A stretch of 64,000 nt of DNA from positions 192,680,239-192,744,238 of the forward strand of contig NC_057796.1 in assembly GCF_018294505.1 (NCBI RefSeq), written 5' to 3'. The stretch is from Triticum aestivum (lineage: Eukaryota; Streptophyta; Magnoliopsida; Poales; Poaceae). How positions within the stretch are numbered: the stretch's first letter is position 1; each line of letters opens with the position of its first letter. A program made the translations under genes and the position numbers. Below, in pieces: positions 48,717-58,350 of the stretch. Under the pieces are notes generated by a model that saw only the letters and a list, made by a program, of their open reading frames with translations, was not told the origin of the DNA and searched no databases.

Positions 48717-50012
48717 GGCGGCTGCGAGAGGTGAGGGATGAAGAACAGTGAAGACACGGCGGCGGCAAGTGAAAGAGAGAGCTTGAGAAGGAAGAAAGAG
48801 GGGACGGCGGTTCCGAGATTGGAGAAGGCACAGGGGGTAAATGAGCAGCACGCCTGCGGTTATTCCTTTTTACGGCGAAGGCGCGGGCCACCTCTTTTCC
48901 ATTTACTGCGATGTGACGCATGAGGGCAGCGGCCGCCCTATGCATGCCCCCACGTCACGCACGACCCTCCATGACGCGCATTCAATGCGGGTCATGGGGA
49001 AGCGCAAGCGAGCGAAGAAATTACTGCGGTAAAATCCCATCCTGCCTGCCCGCGCACCGTTCTGGGCCCGGCCCAACAACGCGTTGCGCTTATGTGTGGC
49101 CCAGGCCCCGGGGCTCCTGTCGGTGTACAAAAGTAGGGGCTCTCCTTTTAACCCCTTTACTTGTGCACGGGCAATCAGAGCCGCGCCCGCGGCCACACTA
49201 AGGAGGGAAGAGGAGGGAAGCCCAAGGCATAAGACATCTAGAGCACGCCAAGACTAGAGACACAAAAGAGTCGAAAGGCAAGGTAGGCTCCCCCAACAAG
49301 GCTCTTGCCGGGGCGGCCTCCGCAGCCAAGGCGAGAGCCTTGCCGGGGCAACTAGCGCGATGCCAGCGGAGCGCGCCACCCTTGGGCCAAGGGCTCCAAT
49401 GCCATCAACCACATTGGGACCAAGGCTCGGGAGGCACCTCCGTAGTGGCATGCAGATCTTTGTGAAGATCAGAAGCATATAAGCTCATATGAGGACTAGA
49501 AGACGATGATCCTCGGCGGGATCCTAGCCGAGGAAATCCACGAGTCCCCCGGCAAGATCCTTGCCGGGGATGGCCGCGATGCCACGGCAAGGCCCTTGCC
49601 GAAGATACCTGCGAGGCCACAACCAGGCCCATGCCTGCCAAGACTCCACCGCCGTTCCCATGCAGCTGCCAGCCCAACCAGCTGGGCAGGCACCTGCGTT
49701 GCAACGTGCGGTTTCCAGACTAGCTCAGCAAGCACCTGCGTGGTGGCATGCAGATCTTCGTGAAGACCCTACCACCGCGCCATCTCAGCAGCCTGCCAGC
49801 CTACATGGTGCTGCATGCATCATTGGACTGGACGCGTGTCGGAGCAAGGCGGGGTAGCGACGGACGGGACGAGCCTCGTCGCCATCCCTAGTAAAGCAAC
49901 GGGACACCCAAGGGAGCGCATTTAATGCGTCTTGTCTCGTAATGACAAGCGATAAGCTTGCGCACTGTACACCTTTCCACCTCCTGTGTGCCACTGTGCC
50001 AACCCCTTTTGT

Positions 50013-50022
50013 CTATAAAAGG
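50013..50022 (+). promoter_or_regulatory. TATA box, first unit of duplicated right LTR
   Basis: CTATAAAAGG, the same context as in the left LTR. Confidence 0.65.
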
Positions 50023-50805
50023 AGGCCCGAGGCGTCCAGGAGGAGGATTCAGATCTTTTGGGCTGGACACGCAGCTCAAGAACGGTCGCCGCAGCCCCGG
50101 CGAGAGCCTTGCCAGGGCAACTCGCCCGATGCCAGCGGAGCACGCCACCCTTGGGCCAAGGGCTCCAACACCATCAACCACATTGGTACCAAGGCTCGGG
50201 AGGCACCTCCGTGGTGGCATGCAGATCTTTGTGAAGATCAGAAGCATATAAGATCAGATGAGGACCAGAAGACGACGATCCTCGGCGGGATCCTAGCCGA
50301 GGAAATCCACGAGACCCCCGGCAAGATCCTTGCCGGGGACGGCCGCGATGCCACGGCAAGGCCCTTGCCGGGGCCCCGGCAAGGCCCTTGCTGAAGACAC
50401 CTCCGAGGCCACAACTAGGCCTGCGTCTGCCAAGACTTCCACCGCTGTTCCCATGCAGCTGCTAGCCCAACCAGCTGGGCAGGCACCTGCGTGGCAACAT
50501 GCGGCTTCTAGACCAGCTCAGCAAGCACCTCCGTGGTGGCATGCAGATCTTCGTGAAGACCCTACCACCGCGCCATCTCAGCAGCCAGCCAGCCTAGATG
50601 GCGCTGCATGCATCGTTGGCCTGGACGCGCGTCAGAGCAAGGCGGGGCGGCGACGGACGGGACGGGCCTCGTCGCCATCCCCAGTAAAGCAACGGGGCAC
50701 CTAAGGGAGCGCATTTAATGCATCTTGTCCCGTAATGACAAGCGATAAGCTTGCGCACTGTACACCTTTCCACCTCCTGTGTGCCACTATGGCAACCCCT
50801 TTTGT

Positions 50806-50815
50806 CTATAAAAGG
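50806..50815 (+). promoter_or_regulatory. TATA box, second unit of duplicated right LTR
   Basis: A second identical CTATAAAAGG, 793 bases after the first. It could start transcription into the flanking DNA. Confidence 0.65.
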
Positions 50816-51058
50816 AGGCCCGAGGCGTCCAGGAGGAGGATTCGGATCTTTTGGGCTGGACACGCACCGTAGCTAGCTCAAGAACTCAAGAACAAAATAC
50901 AGACACCATAGCAGGACTAGGGTATTATGCATGCTCGCAGCCCGAACCGGGGTAAACGATCTTTGTGCTGACCGCCAGACCCGCTCTTTGCACAACCCCG
51001 TGCCCGCCAACCATTGAAGGGATCCCAGTGATCCCATAGGTGTCATTTTGCCCCGACA

Positions 51059-51063
51059 CTAGT
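51059..51063. repeat. Target site duplication CTAGT, right copy
   Basis: It follows the LTR end and matches 43025-43029. Confidence 0.85.
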
Positions 51064-51150
51064 TGATGTGAGACTATCTTCTCCTTTTTTTCTTCTCCAC
51101 AACCACCCTTCTATTCCACATATAGTGCTATGTCCATGGCTCACGCTCAT
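51064..51150 (+). repeat. Plus-strand Athila-like remnant, final piece
   Basis: It continues the sequence interrupted at 43029 and is the reverse complement of about 34863-34935, ending GGCTCACGCTCAT. The CACTA element then begins. Confidence 0.7.
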
Positions 51151-51489
51151 CACTACAAAAAAAAGACACATCCGTGACATTTTGGGCCGAACGAATTTTT
51201 TTTCTGTCATACTTATGACACTTCTATTATTATAATTGTGACAAAACCCGGTATCATCATAGATGTGGTGGGCTCCTACTTCTATGACAAAAAAGCATGA
51301 CACAAAATGGGCTTTTCGTCCTGGGTGGGCCGGAGACACAGCTGCATGACATTCTTTGGGCCGTCCATGACGGAAAACCGTGGTAGAAGCGAGGGCGAGG
51401 AAAATATCGGGGTGTTCCCGGTTACGGTGGGTGGTCGGGGCCAAGCGATGCGCGTTTCTCTCGTACACGCACGGGCGTGGGTGCGATGC

Positions 51490-51660
51490 ATTGGGCTCTA
51501 ATTGAACCCAAGCGAGGTGTCGGTCTCTAACTGAACCCGAGCGATTGCACTACAGGCTACGCGTTACTGAACCCGAGCGATCGATCGATGGCTGTTAACT
51601 GAACCCGATCGAGCGATTCCTTTGCTACTGCTGCTAACTGAAGCCGATCGATGCTGCCTC
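51490..51660 (+). repeat. Short repeats around AACTGAACCCGAGCGA
   Basis: The phrase (T/A)ACTGAACCCGAGCGAT recurs about five times with different spacing between 51500 and 51650. Such subterminal repeats are where CACTA transposases usually bind; that function is inferred. Confidence 0.6.
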
Positions 51661-52080
51661 TAGATGAATAGTGAGCGTTGCTAGGGGGGTTTGGATGAAC
51701 AGTTCCTGGTGAGGGTGGATGAACAGGACCCCGTGGTGTTGCCTCTGGATGAACAGGACCCCGATAGATCGAGCCGGTTGGGGCTGGATGAACAGGACCC
51801 CGTGGAGGGCTGGATGAACAGGACCACCCCGTGGAGGGCTGGATGAACAGTAGACGGTGGAGGGCTGGATGAACAGTAGCCCGTGGAGGGGTGGTTGAAC
51901 AGGAGCCCGTGGAGAGGGCTGGTTGAACAGTAGCCGGTGGAGTAGCGCGTGGTCGAGGCTGGATGAACAGGAGCCCGTGGATGAACAGTCACAGGTGGAG
52001 GCTGGAGGAGGTCGACGGTGGATGAACAGTAGCCCGTGGAGGCTGGAGGGGGTCGATGGTGGAGATGAACAGTATCCCGT
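51661..52080 (+). repeat. Minisatellite with GGATGAACAG core, about 30-bp units
   Basis: About 16 copies of GGCTGGATGAACAG(GA/TA)(CC/GC)CCGTGGA with unit lengths of about 25-35. No coding meaning is apparent; open frames on the reverse strand follow from the repeat. Confidence 0.8.
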
Positions 52081-52400
52081 GGAGTCCTGTTTTGCGGTAC
52101 GCCACAACCCTCCCGATGAACAGGACCCCTGATTCGACTGTAGCGCTCCAACACAAGTCCGTTTCCTCCGTTTTGCGGTACACCACGCCCCTCCCGATGA
52201 ACAGGACCCCCCTTTCGACAATAGGAGGTCCGTTTCCTCCGTTTTGCGGTACGCCAGACCCCTCCTGATGAACAGGATCTGGTTTCGAACGTGGCCGGTC
52301 GAACACAAGGCCGTTTCCTCCGTTCTGCAGTACGCCAGGCCTCATTTCCATCGGTTGTTCCGTCCAAGCCCTCCCGATGAACACGACGACGCATTCCGTT
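52081..52400 (+). repeat. Four tandem units of about 75 bp with TTTTGCGGTACGCCA
   Basis: TTTTGCGGTACGCCA or close variants start near 52090, 52171, 52243 and 52323. Each is followed by CCTCCCGATGAACA and later by CGTTTCCTC. They share the GATGAACA word with the preceding minisatellite. Confidence 0.75.
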
Positions 52401-52679
52401 CCGACCCAACCAGTTGGCTCCCCATGAACACGACGACGACGCTGTTTCTCTGTTCCGACCCAGCCATGTACACGAGCCCTGGCCGTACGTATGCGCGAGT
52501 AGGCGTTCGAGACCCCGCCCGTATGTACGTACGTGGCCATATTTTCTTTCTTGCACACTGTCCGCTGTACGTACGTGTACATGCTACGTGCGCGCCTCTA
52601 CTACGACACGTGCGCACTCTACATCGACTAGTATGTACGTACACGTTCGCGACCAGAATGACAACGCTACGTACGCTTC

Positions 52680-55600
52680 GACCAGGTGGGTCCCGACTGT
52701 CAGGCACTTCCTTGCGTGCGAACATGTAGCTGGTGGGTCCCAGCAGTTAGGGGGGCGAATCATTTTTTTGCACGGACGCACTTCCTTGCGTGCGAAGATG
52801 TAGCTGGTGTGTCCCAACAGTTAGGGAGGAAACATTTTTTTGCGAAATACGGTGGCCCGTCCGGTGGGTCCCCGCTGTCATGTGGAGGAATAAATATTTT
52901 GCACGTAATAAGGAGGCACTTCCTTGCTGCGGCCGGACCCAGCTGTCAGCCTCTCCACGTACAGTCCACGCCCGATGGAAGCCATTCCTTGATCACGTTT
53001 ACCACGCCGCGCCAAGAGCACCAGGGCAGTGGACGACGACGAGGCCTAGGAAGGGGACGACGCGGAGCCGGAGAAGACGCGGCAGTGGATGCCCACGTGT
53101 AGAGGAGTATGAGGGTTCACTGGTTCGCTGTGGTGTGAGGCTGCCGTCGCCGCAGAATAACAGGGGGTGTGGGTGAGTAGAGGGATGGCTTGGCCAGCGG
53201 TGGGAGTAGTAGGGCGCGGTGAGGCCTCCGCCGCATCGCAGCCGGCCACGGGAGGCAGGAGCACGAGGCACGACCGGCGCTGGTTTGGGCGGCTGGAGCA
53301 AGAAGACCAGAGGTTGAAGAAGCACTACGGCCGTTGGATGGACATCGTACGGTCACTAGAGCTAGAATAGTGCATATTGAGTAAGTTGACAAAGCCCTCC
53401 GTCCCCGTCAACTTAGTAGGCCCACAAGTCAGCCTGCCACTATACTGGGTCCCAGCTAGCAGGGGGAGTAGTTATTTTTTTTTTGTGTAATAAGGAGGCA
53501 CTTCCTTGCGTGCGAAGATATAGCTGGTGGGTCCGAGTTGTCAGCGGCGGTAACGTTTTTTACGCGAAATACGGAGGCCCTTTCAGTGGGTCCCAGATGT
53601 CAGGTGGAGGAATCATTATTTTGCGCGTAATAAGGAGGCATTTCCTTGCGTGCGGCCGTGGACCCAGCTGTCAGCCTCTCCACGTACAGTCCACTTCAGA
53701 TGCATGTCGGTCGTTGACCATGTTGACCAGGCCGCGTCGAGAGCACCAGGGCGGTGGACGACGGTGAGGCCTGGGAAGGGAACGACACGAAGGCAGTGAA
53801 GACTCGGCAGTTGTTTCCCACGCGGAGGGGAGTACGACTGTACGAGGGTTTACTGGTTCATCTACCGTCGCCGGAGAATAACAACAGGTGTGGGTGAGTA
53901 GAGGGATGGCTAGGCCAGCGATGGGAGTACGGTCGGGTGGTGAGGCCTGCTCGGCAGCATAGCCGGCCGCGGGGAGGAGGGAGCAGGCAGTCCCGCCGGC
54001 GCTTGTTTGAGCGGCTGGAGCAGGAAGAGCAGAGAATGAAGAAGCACGACGGCCGTTGGATGGACATCCAACAGTCACTGCTTGTACGTCAACCTTTTTT
54101 TAGGAAAGCCTCAAATCTGTGGAAAACAGCATACAACCCATCTGCCATTATTTCTAATAATTTACAGCCCATTTGCTAATCCTTAAGGTTTTTTTGGAGC
54201 CCATATTCTTTTTGTTAGCATTACAGCCCATATTGTGGCCACGGTTAAAAAATTATACGGAATTTTGCATATTTCGGTGTGGTCCGAACTGTTTTTAATC
54301 CCGAAATTTTGAATCACATTCAAACTGATTTTAAAAATAAATGTATATCAATATAAAATCCAACAAATTGTCCACGCATAAAAATCAATGCAATTTAAAA
54401 TCTCGAAATGAAAAAAACAAATTTGGAACTACTTGCCGGTTTGATGTGTTTTAAAAATGTACAACCCATTTCTCATTACTGATAGGCCATTTTCTCGGCC
54501 AACCAAATGAAGCCCTCCTCGTCTTGAAAGATTTGCATCCCAACAGGCCTGACAAAGCGACTCACTTGGCAAATCACAAAAAAGCTGGGCTGTGGCCGTG
54601 GACCCAGCTGCGGCCGTGGACCCAGCTGTCAGCCTCTCCACGTACAGTACTCTTCCGATAGAAGTCGGTCGTTGACCACATTGACCACGCCGCGCCGAGA
54701 GCACCAAGGTGGTGGACGACGGCGAGCCCTAGGAAGGGGACGACGCGGAGCTGGGAAGACACGGCAGTGGATGCCCACGCGAAGAGGAGTACGAGGGTTC
54801 ACTGGTTCGGCTGCGGTGTGAGGCTGCCGTCGCCGCAGAATAACAGGGGGTGTGGGCGAGTGGAGGGATGGCCTGGCCAGCAGTGGGAGTAGTATGGGGG
54901 CGGTGAGGCCTCCATGGCAGCACAGCCAGCCACGGGAGGTAGGAGCAGGCGACACGACGGCGCTGCTTTGGGCGGCTGGAGCAAGAAGACCAGAGGTTGA
55001 AGAAGCACTATGGCCGTTGGATGGACATCGTACGATCACTGGAGCGAGAATCGTTCATATTGACTAAGTTGATAAAGCCCTCCATCCCCATCAACTTAGT
55101 AGGCCCACAAGTCAGCCTCCCACTATGGTGGGTCCCAGCTGGCGGGGGGTATACATTTTTTTGTGCGCAATAAGGAGACACTTCCTTGCGTGCGAAGATA
55201 TAGTTGGTGGGTCCAACCTGTTAGCGGAGGGAACATTTTTTTGTGAAATACAGAGGCCCTTCCGGCGGGTCCCAGATGTCAGGTGCAGGAATCATTATTT
55301 TAAGCGTAATAAGGAGGCATTTCCTTGTGTGCGGCTGTGGACCCAGCTGTCAGCCTCTCCACGTACAGTCCACTTCCGATGGATCTCGTTCGTTGACCAC
55401 GCCACGCCGGGAGCACCAGGGCGGTGGACGACGGTGAGGCCTACGAAGGGAATGACACAGAGCCGGGGAAGACACGGCAGTGACTGCCGACACGATGGAG
55501 AGTACGAGGGTTGACTGGTTCGGCTGCCGTCGCCGGAAAATAACAGGAGGTGTGGGTGAGTAGAGGGATAGACAGGCCAGGGATGCGAGTATATGATGGG

Positions 55601-56035
55601 GCCATGGGGCCTGCCCGGTAGCGGAGCCGGCCACAGGGGGCGGGAGCAGGCGGTTCTGACGGCGCTGGTTTGGGTGGCTGGGGCAGGAAGACCAGAGACT
55701 GAAGAAGCACAATTGCCGTTACATTGACATCTAACAGTCTGAAGCTGGTAGAGTCGATTGTTGACTAAGTTTCTTTTTTGAGAAACCTTGTGTACGCATG
55801 AACTTAGTAGGCCCACAAGTTAGCCTCCAAATCTGTGGCAGACAACATAGAGCCCATTTGCTATTTTTTAATAATTTGCAGCCCATTTGCTAATTCTTAA
55901 GTAATTTATTGCAGCCCATTTTCTGCCCAGGACCACGGTCAAAAAGTTCAACCTTATTTTGCATATTTCGGTGGAGTCCGAACTTTTGTAATCCCGAAAT
56001 GATAAACATTTTTTTAAGAACTTATTGATTTGCCA
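52680..56035 (+). repeat. Large tandem array: 0.7-kb units in a 1.68-kb higher-order pattern
   Basis: The landmark GTCAGCCTCTCCACGTACAGT occurs near 52950, 53675, 54630 and 55350. GTTGGATGGACATC or a variant occurs near 53331, 54055, 55015 and 55722. The first and third units match, as do the second and fourth. The second and fourth end in AGCCCATTTGCTAAT and ATTTCGGTG..GTCCGAAC stretches. This gives a dimer repeated at about 1.67-1.68 kb. The unit includes ACTTCCTTGCGTGCG and CAGCTGGTGGGTCC motifs. Confidence 0.75.
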
Positions 56036-56804
56036 AAAAAATCATTTTGTTTTGTAAGCAAATAAGACGTGGGACAATTGAGTTGGTTTAAGGGAAAACC
56101 AGTGGTAAAAAAAATCAGCGCTGGGAGGGAAAACAACAACAAAAATAAGGATGCAAATATGAAAAGGGAATTTTATGTATTTTCAATATAATGATATGTG
56201 TATATGAACTAGTAAATTTATAGGTAGAGATTAGAAAACGGATGTAGGACATGCGTTTCAAGAGGAAAATAGAACTGGACTGTGTGTTTGATTCAGTAAA
56301 AAAACTGCCTGCGGATGTTGTAAGACAAAATATAACTAACGCTGGCGGGCCAGAGGCCAGTAGATACCTGCTGGCTCTTTGTACCCTGTTGTCGTCATGG
56401 GCTGGGCCTATTAAAAACAAAACCAAGCCTGGGCAGTCTACAGCCGAGTTGAAACTTGCTCGACCTGAAAAAACAATATACGTGCTCAATAAACGAGAGA
56501 ATTCTGCAAGTACAGACTGATAACTGGGATGCAGCAGGGATATTGTTTTTTTAATCGTGATAATAAGTGCATGCACTTGTTTCGAAAAATTTGGAGAACG
56601 GGGAATTCGAACGGCAGGTGCTTATGCTACATATCAAATAAAAATCAGGTGCCTGAAAATTCGTTTCGAAATAAATGATTCAGCTTTATATCCACGTCGA
56701 CCCTCGGCATGATGGTTGGAAGCAAATGCCAAGTTCATACCAAAAGATCGTTAACAACAATACCAACTTGCGGACGACAAGGTAGTACAAGTACCAATAC
56801 CAAA
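56036..56804. other. Unassigned sequence between CACTA arrays and NAC remnant
   Basis: AT-rich. An open frame of 89 codons at 56251-56520 is not recognised. No repeat ends, promoters or RNA genes were identified. It could be CACTA interior or host DNA. Confidence 0.4.
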
Positions 56805-57533
56805 CTAACTTATAATCTTTTTACTCCTGGCCCTAGTGTTCGTCTGGTAGAAAATCTTGCAGAGGACCAGCTCCCGCTCCTTCTCTTGCTCCAGGTCCCC
56901 GAGGTGGTACTGGTGCATCACCCAGTTGGTCCTCTGCTGGTCGAAGTTCTTGTTGGTGTGCAGCACCAGAACCTTTTTGCTGCCCGTCTGCTGGCCGTTG
57001 ACCATCACCGGCAAGGTATTGCTGGTGTTGTGCCACATCGCGTGCATGCCACATTCCAACTGTATCTAGCAACATGTCCACGTGCCCCTTTTGAACGCCC
57101 TGGAATTGCGCTGGAACAAATGCTTACTTAGGCCACTCAGTGTGATACCTGCAGTATTGTCGAATACAGGTTTTAGTGTACGTAGTTGGCATTTTCATAA
57201 CATCTTTGGCATGTTGCAGTCACTTGTTTCACTTTTTATTAAATGTCAAATTGTAATTGCTTCACCAGGTCTGTGTCTAAAAAGAAAAATAGAGCTATAA
57301 ACAAAGGAATATGTTTGTGCAAGTAGACGGCCGATCGCTGTCTTACCTGAAAGTTTCTCAGGATGGGTGTAGCATATGCCGTGCTCGTTGTCGATGGTTG
57401 GTATGAACAAATCGATGAGAGGGTGAGATCTCGTGCTTTCAGCACTCACTTTGGCCTCAAGGTGCTCGATCAGCTCCTGATCCATGGGATCGAACTTGAC
57501 GCCAGCCGGCAGCACCGGCCAATCCTTCTTCGA
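56805..57533 (-). pseudogene. NAC transcription factor remnant (SOG1/NAC75-like class)
   Basis: Three exon-like blocks on the minus strand follow the NAC domain in order. Block 1 (57533-57347) begins after a CAAG acceptor and carries [20 protein letters not shown] and [11 protein letters not shown]; it ends CAG|GTAAGA. Block 2 (57148-57082) has GITLSGLSKHLF in the place of GVTRDGLSRHFF. Block 3 (57059-56805) has LPVMVNGQQTG, KKVLVL and TNWVMHQYHLG through KIFYQT, then stops. The NAC fold binds DNA in the nucleus. Only 22 bases separate blocks 2 and 3, too short for an intron, and the regulatory C-terminus is missing. It is either a captured fragment or a decayed host gene. Confidence 0.75.
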
Positions 57534-57840
57534 CTTGCATCGGTTAATTCCAGTTAAATGGTACTCAATGTATGATCAATCGACTGTTTTAAGTGAATGA
57601 TGAAAGATTTCGACAGATAAGTGGTACTCCAAATCTGAAGTCCAGAATACCCGAACACGCCGCCGGGATTCTTGTGTCACCTCACGTGCAGCGTGTTGTC
57701 ACGTCAATTCAATGTGTGAACATGATGAATAATTTGACCGACGTATAGTAGTACTGCTACTCTACTACTTACTAGTCGTATTTAGTGTCACATTTTAACC
57801 ATAGGTTTAACTAACAAGTACGCACTTGAAGCCTAAGTGA
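57534..57840. other. Sequence between NAC remnant and FAR1 region
   Basis: No coding frame or recognised repeat. A clustered TAGTAGTACTGCTACTCTACTACTTACTAG-type stretch lies at 57746-57776. Confidence 0.4.
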
Positions 57841-57857
57841 TATATATATATATATAT
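57841..57857. repeat. TA microsatellite
   Basis: Seventeen bases of alternating T and A, directly before the candidate transposon end at 57858. Confidence 0.9.
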
Positions 57858-57920
57858 GGTGGGACTATTATGATAACACCCCTTAAGAGTCTTATTCTAA
57901 TAACACCAGTCTTATTCTGC
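57858..57920 (+). repeat. Candidate left terminal repeat of a FAR1-bearing MULE
   Basis: GGTGGGACTATTATGATAAC starts next to the TA run, and the phrase CTTATTCTAATAACACC follows as an imperfect direct repeat of it. Position upstream of a MULE-type transposase frame suggests a transposon terminus. The right end would lie beyond the window, so this cannot be confirmed here. Confidence 0.35.
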
Positions 57921-57937
57921 ACATCCCCCACCAGATC

Positions 57938-58350
57938 GCCGCCGCCCCTCCCCTTCCGACCTTCTACTACGGCAGCGGCCTGGGAGCGCCGCCGCCCCTC
58001 CCCTCCTGGCCATCTTCCGCGGTAGCGGCCTGGAAGCGCCGTCGCCCCTCCCCTCCCGGCCTTCTTCCGCGGTGCCGGCCTGGCAGTGATGCCGCCCCTC
58101 GCCTCGCCGCTTTCTCCCGCGGCGGCGGCCTGGGAGCGCCACCGCCCCTCCCCTCCCGGCCTTCTCCCGCGGCAGCGGCCGGCAGCGATGCCGCCCCTCC
58201 CCTCCAGGCCTTCCTCCCCAGCAGCGGCCAAGCAGCGCCGCCGCCCATCGCCGCTTGGCCTTCATCTGTGGCAACAACCGAGCAACGCCTCCCCCACCAG
58301 CATATCGGCCTTCTTCCACGACAGCAGGTCGGTAGCGCCGCCGCCGAACT
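57938..58350 (+). repeat. GC-rich minisatellite, about 50-bp units
   Basis: Units starting GCCGCCGCCCCTCCCCTCC begin near 57938, 57988, 58038, 58091, 58138, 58190, 58236, 58287 and 58336. The 50-base period is not a multiple of three, so one reading frame cannot keep a repeated peptide. The open frames on both strands here are by-products. Confidence 0.8.

Larger units (their letters stand above)
43030..51058 (+). mobile_element. Gypsy-type LTR element carrying an antisense gene
   Basis: Complete insertion: CTAGT duplication, LTR 43030-44180, a TTGGCGCGCCAGGTAGGGGG site just inside the left LTR, a 4.9 kb interior, LTR 49118-51058, CTAGT. The primer-site position and the CTATAAAAGG box make it plus-stranded. 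The interior has no gag-pol and is filled by a multi-exon gene on the minus strand. Tat-lineage Gypsy elements (Grande, Retand and relatives) are known to carry such antisense reading frames, so membership is likely. The element is non-autonomous. The right LTR is 790 bases longer through an internal duplication. Confidence 0.8.
49118..51058 (+). repeat. Right LTR of the Gypsy element, internally duplicated
   Basis: 1,941 bp against 1,151 in the left LTR. A block of about 780-800 bases occurs twice in tandem (about 49316-50087 and 50088-50887). Each block has its own TATA box and hairpins. The junction is at CTCAAGAAC|GGTCGCCGCAGC near 50080-50090. Confidence 0.85.
51151..56035 (+). mobile_element. 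CACTA element, left end and tandem arrays (Jorge-type); right end not found
   Basis: It starts CACTACAAAAAAAAGACAC at 51151, the Triticeae CACTA terminus, with many TATGACA/TGACACT subterminal words to about 51310. Behind it come three sets of tandem repeats. No TNP2-type transposase or right TTTGTAGTG terminus is visible, so the right limit is set here where the repeats end and is uncertain. It sits in the Athila-like remnant; a 3-bp duplication cannot be tested without the other end. Confidence 0.7.

Noticed and set aside
51661..52080. Possible CRISPR-like array
   Set aside because: Units are contiguous and variable with no unique spacers, in a plant CACTA element, so it is a minisatellite.
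51634..52582. Minus-strand frames of 197-291 codons with repeated SSTG and LLFIQ words
   Set aside because: They are translations of the GATGAACAG minisatellite; composition is Ser/Cys-rich and periodic with the repeat.
53483..54179. Short protein-like frames in the CACTA array (for example RLEQEEQRMKKHDGRWMDI)
   Set aside because: The phrase recurs because the DNA unit repeats, and the frame shifts between units, so no selection for protein is evident.
51151..57857. Extending the CACTA element to include the NAC remnant with certainty
   Set aside because: No right CACTA terminus was found before the TA run, so inclusion of the NAC fragment is possible but not shown.
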